Shown here one piece after another: positions 18,909 through 27,217 of a DNA stretch of 63,673 bases. Each line of letters begins with the position of its first letter. Position 1 is the stretch's first letter. The notes under the pieces are model-generated. The model saw only the letters and a program-made list of their open reading frames with translations, searched no databases and had not been told where the DNA came from. Position numbers and translations under genes: made by a program. This stretch comes from Hyphomicrobiales bacterium (GTDB lineage Bacteria > Pseudomonadota > Alphaproteobacteria > Rhizobiales > Beijerinckiaceae), in contig JAQGJX010000219.1 in NCBI GenBank assembly GCA_028290405.1, forward strand, positions 1 to 63,673, read 5' to 3'.

Positions 18909-19514
18909 ATGCCGGCGGTCACGCTGATCGACAATTACGACAGTTTCACCTGGAACCTGGTGCACTACCTGGGTTCTCTGGGCGCGGACGTGACTGTGCG
19001 CCGCAACGACGAGGCAAGCGTCGCGCAGGTGCTGGACTCCGCGCCGGACGCTATCGTGCTGTCCCCCGGCCCCTGCACGCCGCGCGAGGCCGGCATCTGC
19101 CTCGACCTCATCCACGCCGCCCGCGCCGTGCCGCTGTTCGGCGTGTGCCTGGGGCATCAGGCCATCGGCGAGGCGTTCGGCGGCGACGTGGTGCGCGCGC
19201 CCCTGCCCGTGCATGGCAAGCTGGCGACCATCCACCACGAAGGCCGCACGATCTTTCGCGGCATCAACGGGGACTTCCAGGCCACGCGCTATCACTCGCT
19301 CGTGGTGGCGCGCGACACGCTGCCTGCGGACCTTGAGGTGACGGCGGAGACCGATGGGCTCATCATGGGCCTGTCCCACCGCAGCCTGCCGGTGCACGGG
19401 GTCCAGTTCCACCCCGAAAGCATCCTGTCGCAGCACGGACATCGCATCCTGTCCAACTTCCTCGATCTGGCGCGGGACTGGAACGAGACCCGCCGCGCGC
19501 CCGCGACCACCTGA
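18909..19514 (+). CDS. trpG: Anthranilate synthase component II (glutamine amidotransferase)
   Basis: This 201-residue class-I glutamine amidotransferase supplies ammonia to TrpE for anthranilate synthesis. It starts with [30 protein letters not shown], the nucleophile Cys in [16 protein letters not shown] and the His-Glu pair in [14 protein letters not shown] are all present. The start at 18909 was taken because the family begins at this point. trpE is not in the window, which is usual where it lies elsewhere on the chromosome. The trpD, trpC, moaC and moeA genes follow closely. Confidence 0.97.
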   Translation: MPAVTLIDNYDSFTWNLVHYLGSLGADVTVRRNDEASVAQVLDSAPDAIVLSPGPCTPREAGICLDLIHAARAVPLFGVCLGHQAIGEAFGGDVVRAPLPVHGKLATIHHEGRTIFRGINGDFQATRYHSLVVARDTLPADLEVTAETDGLIMGLSHRSLPVHGVQFHPESILSQHGHRILSNFLDLARDWNETRRAPATT

Positions 19515-19518
19515 GGAG
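19513..19518 (+). promoter_or_regulatory. Ribosome-binding site that decides the trpD TTG start
   Basis: GAGGAG lies six bases before TTG 19525. No ATG in frame lies close, and the TrpD homology ([10 protein letters not shown]) begins right after the TTG, so this site fixes a non-ATG start. Confidence 0.75.
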
Positions 19519-19524
19519 ATACGT

Positions 19525-20541
19525 TTGGACTCCTTCAAGCCCATCATCGCGAAAGTGGCGACCGGCGCGAGCCTCACCCGGCCGGAGGCCGAGCAATCGT
19601 TCGACGCGCTGCTGTCCGGCGACGTGACGCCCGCGCAGATGGGCGGCTTCCTCATGGCCCTGCGCGTGCGCGGAGAGACGGTGGATGAAATCACCGGCGC
19701 GGTGGCCGCCATGCGGCGCAAGATGCTGCGCGTGGCCGCGCCCGCCGGGGCCATCGACATCGTCGGCACTGGCGGCGACAACGCCGGCACGTGGAACGTT
19801 TCGACCCTCGCGTCGATCCTGGTGGCGGCTTGCGGCGTGCCCGTGGCCAAGCACGGCAACCGGGCGGCGTCCTCCAAGTCCGGCGCGACGGACATTCTGG
19901 GCGCGCTGGGCGTCGCCGTCATGCTGAACCCTCCGGCCATCGAGCGGTGCCTGCGCGAAGCGGGCCTTGGCTTCATGGCCGCGCCGAACCACCACGCCGC
20001 CATGCGCCACGTGGGCCCGGTGCGCGTTGAGCTGGGCACGCGCACGATCTTCAACATCCTCGGCCCCCTCTCAAATCCCGCCGCCGTCAAGCGCCAGCTC
20101 GTGGGCGCGTTCTCGGGCGACCTGCTGCGGCCGATGGCCGAGGTGCTGCGCAACCTCGGCTCCGAGCGCGTGTGGTTCGTCAACGGCGCGGACGGGCTGG
20201 ACGAGATCACCACGACAGGCCCGACGCGCGTGGTCGCGCTTGAGGACGGCGAGATCCGCGAGTTCACCGTGACGCCCGAGGACGCCGGGCTTGCGCGCGC
20301 CTCCGCGGACGACCTGCGCGGCGGCGACCCGGCGCACAACGCCGCCGAACTGCGCGCGGTGCTGGACGGAAAGCCAAGCGCCTATCGCGATATCGCCTTG
20401 CTCAACGCCGCCGCCGCGCTCATCGTGGCGGGACGCGCCGCGACCCTTCGCGAAGGCGCCGACATCGCGGCGGGCGCCATCGCGAGCGGCAGGGCGAAAG
20501 CGACGCTCGACCGGCTGATCGAGATTTCCAATCGCGCGTAG
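19525..20541 (+). CDS. trpD: Anthranilate phosphoribosyltransferase
   Basis: This 338-residue enzyme transfers phosphoribose from PRPP to anthranilate, the second step of tryptophan synthesis. Motifs are [16 protein letters not shown] (PRPP site), [28 protein letters not shown] and the magnesium site [12 protein letters not shown]. The start is TTG, supported by GAGGAG six bases upstream. It follows trpG by ten bases and precedes trpC by twelve. Confidence 0.96.
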   Translation: MDSFKPIIAKVATGASLTRPEAEQSFDALLSGDVTPAQMGGFLMALRVRGETVDEITGAVAAMRRKMLRVAAPAGAIDIVGTGGDNAGTWNVSTLASILVAACGVPVAKHGNRAASSKSGATDILGALGVAVMLNPPAIERCLREAGLGFMAAPNHHAAMRHVGPVRVELGTRTIFNILGPLSNPAAVKRQLVGAFSGDLLRPMAEVLRNLGSERVWFVNGADGLDEITTTGPTRVVALEDGEIREFTVTPEDAGLARASADDLRGGDPAHNAAELRAVLDGKPSAYRDIALLNAAAALIVAGRAATLREGADIAAGAIASGRAKATLDRLIEISNRA

Positions 20542-20553
20542 AGAGGCGTTCGC

Positions 20554-21375
20554 ATGGCCGACATTCTGCACAGGATCGAGCTCTACAAGCGGCGCGAGAT
20601 CGCGGAAGCCAAGGTGCGCATGCCCCTGCACGCGCTGGAGCGTCAGATCGAGCGGCAATCGCCCACGCGCGGCTTCGCGCACGCCATCGAGAGCAAGCTG
20701 GACGCCGGCGGCTTCGCGCTGATCGCGGAGATCAAGAAGGCCAGCCCCTCCAAGGGCCTCATCCGCCCGGACTTCGATCCCCCGGCGCTCGCCAAGGCCT
20801 ATGAGCGCGGCGGCGCGGCCTGCCTCTCGGTGCTCACCGACGGCCCCTCCTTCCAGGGCGCGCCCGAGTTCCTGACGCAGGCCCGCGACGCAGTTCGCTT
20901 GCCCGCGCTGCGCAAGGACTTCCTGTACGATCCCTATCAGGTGTACGAGGCCCGCGCATGGGGCGCCGATTGCATCCTCGTCATCATGGCGGCGGTGGAC
21001 GACGCGACGGCGGCGGAGCTCAACAAGGCCGCCCACGACCTGCGCATGGACGTGCTGGTGGAAGTGCACAACGAGGACGAACTGGAGCGCGCGCTCCGCC
21101 TCGAGACGCGGCTCATCGGCGTCAACAACCGCGACCTGCACTCGTTCGAAACCACGCTGGCCGTCACCGAACGGCTGGCGCCCCACGTGCCGCGCGACAG
21201 GATCATCGTGGGCGAGAGCGGGATCTCCACGCACGCCGATTGCCTGCGCCTCGCCCGGGCGGACGTGCGCAGCTTCCTGGTGGGCGAAAGCCTGATGCGC
21301 CAGGCGGACGTCGCGCAGGCCACCCATGTCCTGCTGCACGGCGAGACCGTCAACGGCGCGAAGACCGGCGCATGA
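20554..21375 (+). CDS. trpC: Indole-3-glycerol-phosphate synthase
   Basis: This 273-residue TIM-barrel enzyme closes the indole ring from CdRP. It has [16 protein letters not shown] (catalytic Lys), [41 protein letters not shown] and IVGESGIST. It is monofunctional, with no TrpF domain. The stop overlaps the moaC start as ATGA, so translation of moaC is probably coupled to the tryptophan genes. Confidence 0.97.
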   Translation: MADILHRIELYKRREIAEAKVRMPLHALERQIERQSPTRGFAHAIESKLDAGGFALIAEIKKASPSKGLIRPDFDPPALAKAYERGGAACLSVLTDGPSFQGAPEFLTQARDAVRLPALRKDFLYDPYQVYEARAWGADCILVIMAAVDDATAAELNKAAHDLRMDVLVEVHNEDELERALRLETRLIGVNNRDLHSFETTLAVTERLAPHVPRDRIIVGESGISTHADCLRLARADVRSFLVGESLMRQADVAQATHVLLHGETVNGAKTGA

Positions 21376-21869
21376 GCAAGCTCACCCACATCGGCGCCGA
21401 TGGCGAAGCGCGCATGGTGGACGTCTCCCCCAAGGACGAGACGGTGCGCGTCGGCGTCGCGTCCGGCCGCGTGACGATGCAGCCGGAGACGCTGGCGCTC
21501 ATCCTCGCGGGCGACGCCAAGAAAGGCGACGTGCTGGGCACGGCCCGCATCGCGGGCATCATGGCCGCCAAGCGAACCCATGAACTCATTCCGTTGTGCC
21601 ACCCCCTCGCGCTGTCGCAGGTGGCGGTGGAGCTCGAACCCGATCCCGCCCTGCCCGGGGTGCGCGTGCGGGCCACCGTAAAGGTGACCGGCAAGACGGG
21701 CGTCGAGATGGAGGCGCTCACCGCCGTGAGCGTCGCGTGCCTCACCATCTACGACATGGTGAAGGCGGTCGACCGATTCATGACCATCGAGGGCGTGGGC
21801 ATGGACGAGAAGTCCGGCGGCAAGTCCGGCGACTGGAAGCGCCCGGCCCCGACGCAGGGCCAAGCGTGA
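21372..21869 (+). CDS. moaC: Cyclic pyranopterin monophosphate synthase
   Basis: This 165-residue enzyme makes cyclic pyranopterin monophosphate from the MoaA product in molybdenum cofactor synthesis. [18 protein letters not shown] carries an active-site Lys and His, and [28 protein letters not shown] is the family core. It overlaps trpC by four bases and moeA by one (TGATG). The mixing of tryptophan and molybdopterin genes in one operon is common in Hyphomicrobiales. Confidence 0.97.
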   Translation: MSKLTHIGADGEARMVDVSPKDETVRVGVASGRVTMQPETLALILAGDAKKGDVLGTARIAGIMAAKRTHELIPLCHPLALSQVAVELEPDPALPGVRVRATVKVTGKTGVEMEALTAVSVACLTIYDMVKAVDRFMTIEGVGMDEKSGGKSGDWKRPAPTQGQA

Positions 21870-23086
21870 TGGCCTCGCCGCTGCTGCCGGTCGAAGACGC
21901 GCTGGCGCGCATTCTGGAGACGGCGACGCAGCCGCTGGAGCCTGAGACCGTCGCCCTGCCGGACGCGCTGGGCCGCAGGCTGGCCGCGGACCTCGCCGCC
22001 CGCCGCACCCAGCCGCCCTGCGCGGTCTCCGCCATGGACGGCTACGCGGTGCGCGCCGGCGACATCGCGCAGGTTCCCGCGCGGCTGCGCGTGATCGGCG
22101 AAAGCGCCGCCGGCCGAGGTTTCGAGGGCGCCGTGCAAGCGGGCGAGGCGGTGCGCATCTTCACCGGCGCGCCCGTGCCGGAGGGGGCGGACTGCATCCT
22201 CATCCAGGAAGACGCGCGCGCCGCCGACGGTTTCGTCGAGGCGCTGGCGAGCGAACCCGTGGGCCGTTACGTGCGCCGGGCGGGCCTCGATTTCGCCGCC
22301 GGGGACGTGCTGCTGGAGGCCGGGCGCCTGCTGGGGCCCGCAGAACTGGCGCTCGCGGCGGCCATGAACCATCCCGCGCTCAGCGTGGTGCGGCGTCCCC
22401 GGGTCGCCATTCTCGCCACCGGGGACGAGCTTGTCCCGCCCGGCGCGGAGCCCGGCCGCGACCAGATCGTCGCCTCCAACAATTTCGCCGTCGGCGCCTA
22501 CGCGCGTCTGGCTGGCGCGGACGTCATCGACCTCGGCATCGCGGGCGACGACTTCCCGGCGCTTGAAGCCGCCATTCGCCGCGCCCGCGACCTGCGCGCC
22601 GACGTGCTGGTGACGCTGGGCGGCGCCTCGGTGGGCGACCACGACCTCGTGCAGACCGCCCTCACCCGCGAGGGGATGGAGCTGGGCTTCTGGCGCATCG
22701 CCATGCGGCCCGGCAAGCCGTTCATGCACGGGCGTATCGGCGACATGCGCATCCTTGGGCTGCCGGGCAATCCGGTTTCGGCCATCGTGTGCGCCGTTCT
22801 GTTTCTTGCGCCGCTGGTGCGCGCGCTCACCGGCGACAGGGACGCGGTCGCGGACCCGAGCCGGCCCGCCGTTCTGGGCGCGGACGTGCCCGCCAACGAC
22901 CAGCGGCAGGACTATCTGCGCGCGCGCCTCGCCGGGGAGCGGGACGGAACGCCCGTCGCCACCGCGTTCACGCGGCAGGATTCGTCCATGCTGGGCGTCC
23001 TCGCGGCCGCTCAGGGCCTCATCGTGCGCCCGCCCCACGCGCCCGCCGCCAAGGCCGGCGACCCGTGCCGGTTCATCCAGCTCTAG
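21869..23086 (+). CDS. moeA: Molybdopterin molybdotransferase
   Basis: This 405-residue protein inserts molybdate into adenylylated molybdopterin. VSAMDGYAVRAGD near residue 55, FTGAPVPEGAD, the MoCF core ILATGDELVPPG with TLGGASVGDHDLV, and LPGNPVSAIVC are all intact. The start overlaps the moaC stop by one base. In many relatives lexA follows moeA; here a small unknown gene and a beta-barrel protein follow instead. Confidence 0.97.
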   Translation: MASPLLPVEDALARILETATQPLEPETVALPDALGRRLAADLAARRTQPPCAVSAMDGYAVRAGDIAQVPARLRVIGESAAGRGFEGAVQAGEAVRIFTGAPVPEGADCILIQEDARAADGFVEALASEPVGRYVRRAGLDFAAGDVLLEAGRLLGPAELALAAAMNHPALSVVRRPRVAILATGDELVPPGAEPGRDQIVASNNFAVGAYARLAGADVIDLGIAGDDFPALEAAIRRARDLRADVLVTLGGASVGDHDLVQTALTREGMELGFWRIAMRPGKPFMHGRIGDMRILGLPGNPVSAIVCAVLFLAPLVRALTGDRDAVADPSRPAVLGADVPANDQRQDYLRARLAGERDGTPVATAFTRQDSSMLGVLAAAQGLIVRPPHAPAAKAGDPCRFIQL

Positions 23087-23185
23087 CGCGCCAGAGGCCG
23101 AATTCCGCTTCGCGGCGCGCCGACGTGCTAGGGTGACGGATCGCCGTCCGACCGGACATCCAGCGGGCGATTCAGGAGAAAACCC

Positions 23186-23413
23186 ATGGACGACGACCAC
23201 AGCACCGCAGAGCCGCGCAAGCCGCGAAGCTTCACGCACTCCAGCCGCTACGTTCTGAGCGTGGACAACCAGCGCAAGGCGTCGTTCCAGGACCACGCTC
23301 AGGCGGTCGCCGAGGGCGCCCGCATCGCCGCCGCATTTCCGCGCGTCAACGTCACCGTCCACGACCAGCAGGAAGGCGCCCACGAGACCGTGAGCAAGCC
23401 CCTGCCCGATTGA
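23186..23413 (+). CDS. Small hydrophilic protein of unknown function (75 residues)
   Basis: CAGGAG precedes the ATG, and the reading frame has the codon bias of the region. The product (SSRYVLSVDNQRKASFQDHAQAVAEGARIAAAFPRVNVTVHDQ) is soluble, with one predicted helix between two strands, and carries no signal peptide. I recognise no domain. It lies 99 bases behind moeA and is followed by a strong hairpin. Confidence 0.7.
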   Translation: MDDDHSTAEPRKPRSFTHSSRYVLSVDNQRKASFQDHAQAVAEGARIAAAFPRVNVTVHDQQEGAHETVSKPLPD

Positions 23414-23441
23414 AACTGCGCCGCCCGGCGCGCACAAAAAA

Positions 23442-23462
23442 GGCCCGGCGCAAAGCCGGGCC
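23442..23462. terminator. Terminator hairpin between the convergent small gene and beta-barrel gene
   Basis: GGCCCGGC at 23442-23449 pairs with GCCGGGCC at 23455-23462 around a five-base loop. An A-run at 23436-23441 becomes a T-run for the minus strand, so it best terminates the outer-membrane gene, and may also stop transcription from moeA. Confidence 0.8.
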
Positions 23463-23488
23463 CGTATCTTCTCCGGCTGCGTTTGCGA

Positions 23489-24805
23489 CTAGTAGCGGGC
23501 CAGGACAGGCGCGCTCGAGCCGCCGTCAAACCGGTAGTTGAGCTTCATCCGGACGAGGTCATGGGAGTCCTTGGACCATGCCGAGCGGATGACGCCAGTG
23601 GGCGCCGGGCCGGCGGGCGCTTCGTCCGTTCCTGCGCGCACGCGCACTCGGGCCGCGCGGGTGTCGGCGGCCGCCGTGAGCACCGGATCGACGAAGTCGA
23701 TGCGCTGCTCGCCGAAGTTGACGCGAAGGTATTCGACCCCGAGGCTCACGTTGTTCAACATCGCCCACTCGAAACCAAGACCCGCGGCCCAACCCACCTG
23801 CTTACGGCCGGGAGAATGCACGACGTAAGAATTGGTCGTGGAAACGCACGCGCCGGGAATGTTCACGGACGACGTCGGCGTGAGGGTGTCGAAGTTCATG
23901 TCGGGGCGGCAATCTGTGCGCGTCAGGCTGCTGCTCGACGTGGTCCGCCCTGCGGCTTGCAGCGCGAGACCGCCGGTGCCGTAGACCATGAAGCGATCGA
24001 GGGCGAAACCGGCGCGGCCGCGCAGGGTCGAAAGCCAGGCGCTGCGGCCGCCGCTGGTCGTCACGGCTCCATTGTAAAGCGTGCCGGCGCGGCTGCCGGA
24101 ACCGGTGGGATCGCCCGCCAGATTGTTGAGAAGCCCGCCGCTGAACGCAAGGCCGCTAACGCCCGGGAACGTGCCGCCCGGGTCGAACGGGTTCGCGCCG
24201 CTATAGAAGTTGAGAGCGCCGGCGTTTGCGAAATACTCGCCCTCGAACGAGAAGTCCGTCGCGTTCGCCGAGGGGTCGCCGCGTCGTCCGCCGAGCCAGT
24301 TGACGTCCCCTTCGACGCCCAACACGATGGAGCCGAACTGCGCATTGTAGCCAAGCTGCGCGCCTGCCGTGAAGCTATTGCGGTTGTTGCGCTCAGCGAA
24401 GGAGAAGGTGTCGGCCCCCGTGACCGACCGATCCTGCGCCGCCGTGAACGCGTCCATTCCGACGCGGAGCGTATCGCGGGCCGCGCGGACGGCGTCCTTG
24501 GTGGGTCGCGAGGCGAACCCGGCGTTGTCGATCGAGTCCAGATCGCCGCCCGCGACCGCTGCGAACGGATCAAGCCCGGCGTCGCGGTTAAAAAGCCCGC
24601 CGTAAGGGTTCTGCGCATCGAAGGTCAGGCCCTGGCGGCTGCGCGCCCCGCCTGCGTTCACGCCGCCATAGACGCCGCTCCACGTGAACACGGGGGCCGA
24701 GGACGGCGCCGGGACAGTGAGCACGGAACGCGCCGGCAGGTCGGATGCAGCGGCAACCGCCGTGATTGCGATGAGCGAAGCTGCGGAAAAGAGAAAGCGC
24801 CTCAT
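23489..24805 (-). CDS. Outer-membrane beta-barrel protein (Omp25/RopB/Omp31-like)
   Basis: This 438-residue protein has a signal peptide (MRRFLFSAASLIAITAVAAA), then the family opening DLPARS and FTWSGVYGGVNAGG. Alternating strands follow, such as AGAQLGYNAQFGSIVLGVEGDVNWLG and WLSTLRGRAGFALDRFMVYGTGGLAL. The end is a barrel-type C-terminus with a terminal aromatic residue (VLARY). The family forms small barrels that stabilise the outer membrane. It is longer than typical Omp25 because of Asn/Ser-rich loop segments between residues 60 and 230. GGAGG precedes the start, and a terminator follows. Confidence 0.87.
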   Translation of the reverse strand: MRRFLFSAASLIAITAVAAASDLPARSVLTVPAPSSAPVFTWSGVYGGVNAGGARSRQGLTFDAQNPYGGLFNRDAGLDPFAAVAGGDLDSIDNAGFASRPTKDAVRAARDTLRVGMDAFTAAQDRSVTGADTFSFAERNNRNSFTAGAQLGYNAQFGSIVLGVEGDVNWLGGRRGDPSANATDFSFEGEYFANAGALNFYSGANPFDPGGTFPGVSGLAFSGGLLNNLAGDPTGSGSRAGTLYNGAVTTSGGRSAWLSTLRGRAGFALDRFMVYGTGGLALQAAGRTTSSSSLTRTDCRPDMNFDTLTPTSSVNIPGACVSTTNSYVVHSPGRKQVGWAAGLGFEWAMLNNVSLGVEYLRVNFGEQRIDFVDPVLTAAADTRAARVRVRAGTDEAPAGPAPTGVIRSAWSKDSHDLVRMKLNYRFDGGSSAPVLARY

Positions 24806-24893
24806 GTGGCCTCCGTTGATTCAAGCCACTGAAGCTACTCATTAACCGTATCCGCAGCCGTTACGCTTCGCGCAATTCTAAAGTGCGCATAAA

Positions 24894-24920
24894 AAAACCC
24901 CTGCGGAACACAGGGGTTTT
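24894..24920 (-). terminator. Rho-independent terminator of the TRAP receptor gene
   Basis: CCCCTG at 24898-24903 pairs with CAGGGG at 24911-24916, extended by A/T pairs on both sides. On the minus strand a run of seven T follows the stem. It lies 33 bases behind the stop of the dctP-type gene. Confidence 0.85.
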
Positions 24921-24952
24921 TCTTCGACTTCGCCGGGTTCGATCTAAAGGCG

Positions 24953-26059
<1,107 letters not shown>

Positions 26060-26161
26060 CTACCTGTTTTCGCGCCCCCTCCGGCGCGAGATTTCCCGTA
26101 CTCGAACACCCGGCATGGCAAATGGCAAGAGCAATCGCGCTCAGCCACCGCTCATGTTGTA

Positions 26162-26173
26162 AGACCTTGGTCT
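26162..26173. promoter_or_regulatory. Inverted repeat AGACC-N2-GGTCT in a divergent promoter region
   Basis: AGACCTTGGTCT is symmetric apart from the two central bases. It lies in the 246-base gap between the TRAP receptor and the divergent dehydrogenase. It has the size of an operator half-site pair, but no regulator is nearby and the assignment is weak. Confidence 0.3.
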
Positions 26174-26296
26174 AAAGGCTTTCGGGTCTGCCGCGCCCTT
26201 GGCGGCCGCGCAGCCGCAGCGTTCGCCGGCCTGGCGTCTGAAGCCTTGCGACGCCGGGCGTTTCGTGGAAAGCCCGGAGCGAAACAGGAGGATCCC

Positions 26297-27163
26297 ATGA
26301 CGCATGTCGCATTCCTTGGGCTTGGCGTAATGGGCTATCCCATGGCGGGCCATCTTGCCCGCAAGGGCCATCCGGCGACGGTCTATAACCGCACAGCCGC
26401 CAAGGCCCTGAAATGGGTGGCAGAGCATGGCGGTCGCGCCGCCCCCACGCCGCGCGAGGCGGCTCAGGGCGCCGACATCGTGTTCGCCTGCGTGGGAGAC
26501 GACAACGACCTGCGCTCAGTCGCGCTGGGGACGCAGGGGGCGTTCGCCGGCATGCGAAAGGGCGCGCTGTTCGTGGACCACACCACCGCCTCCGCCGACG
26601 TGGCGCGCGAACTGGCCGCCGAAGCGGCCGCGCTCGGGCTCGACTTCATCGACGCGCCAGTGTCGGGCGGGCAAGCGGGCGCCGAAAACGGGGCGCTCAC
26701 CGTGATGTGCGGCGGCGACGCGGACGCCTACGCGCGCGCCGAGCCGGTCATTTCGGCGTTCGCGAAATCGTGCCGGCTCATGGGCCCCTCGGGCGCCGGG
26801 CAACTCACCAAGATGGTCAACCAGATCTGCATCGCCGGCCTCGTGCAGGCGCTGGCGGAAGGCGTGGCGTTCGCCGGCAAGGCGGGGCTGGACCCCGGCG
26901 CGGTGATCGACGTGATCTCCAAGGGCGCCGCCCAGTCCTGGCAGATGGAGAACCGGCACAAGACCATGGCGGCGGGGGAATTCGACTTCGGGTTCGCCGT
27001 CGACTGGATGCGCAAGGACCTGGCGATCTGCCTCGCTGAGGCCCGGCGAAACGGCGCCAGCCTGCCGGTGACGGCGCTGGTCGATCAGTTCTACGCCGAC
27101 GTGCAGAAATTGGGCGGCGCACGCTGGGACACCTCCAGCCTCATCGCCCGACTGAAGGATTGA
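26297..27163 (+). CDS. NAD(P)-dependent oxidoreductase, 3-hydroxyisobutyrate dehydrogenase family
   Basis: This 288-residue enzyme has the beta-hydroxyacid dehydrogenase layout: Rossmann motif VAFLGLGVMGYPMAGHLARKG, then VYNRT, the substrate-binding DAPVSGGQAGAENGALTVMCGG and the catalytic Lys region GAGQLTKMVNQICIAG. Family members oxidise 3-hydroxyisobutyrate, tartronate semialdehyde or glyoxylate-type substrates. The Arg after the second strand (NRT) suggests NADPH. CAGGAGG precedes the start. The exact substrate is not predictable. Confidence 0.92.
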   Translation: MTHVAFLGLGVMGYPMAGHLARKGHPATVYNRTAAKALKWVAEHGGRAAPTPREAAQGADIVFACVGDDNDLRSVALGTQGAFAGMRKGALFVDHTTASADVARELAAEAAALGLDFIDAPVSGGQAGAENGALTVMCGGDADAYARAEPVISAFAKSCRLMGPSGAGQLTKMVNQICIAGLVQALAEGVAFAGKAGLDPGAVIDVISKGAAQSWQMENRHKTMAAGEFDFGFAVDWMRKDLAICLAEARRNGASLPVTALVDQFYADVQKLGGARWDTSSLIARLKD

Positions 27164-27169
27164 GACAGG

Positions 27170-27205
27170 CCGGCGCGTTATGATCGAGGGACCATGACGC
27201 GCCGG
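27170..27205. terminator. Strong hairpin between two convergent genes
   Basis: CCGGCGCGT at 27170-27178 pairs perfectly with ACGCGCCGG at 27197-27205, and three more pairs can form inside. It fills the short gap between the convergent dehydrogenase and caspase-fold genes. No T-run follows on either strand, so its role as a bidirectional terminator is inferred from position. Confidence 0.5.
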
Positions 27206-27217
27206 ACTTGAGCGTGT

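Noticed and set aside
18753-20339. Upstream extension of the VOC protein frame to an 817-residue product.
   Set aside because: The extension runs antisense through trpG and trpD and has no domain. The VOC fold begins at 18752.
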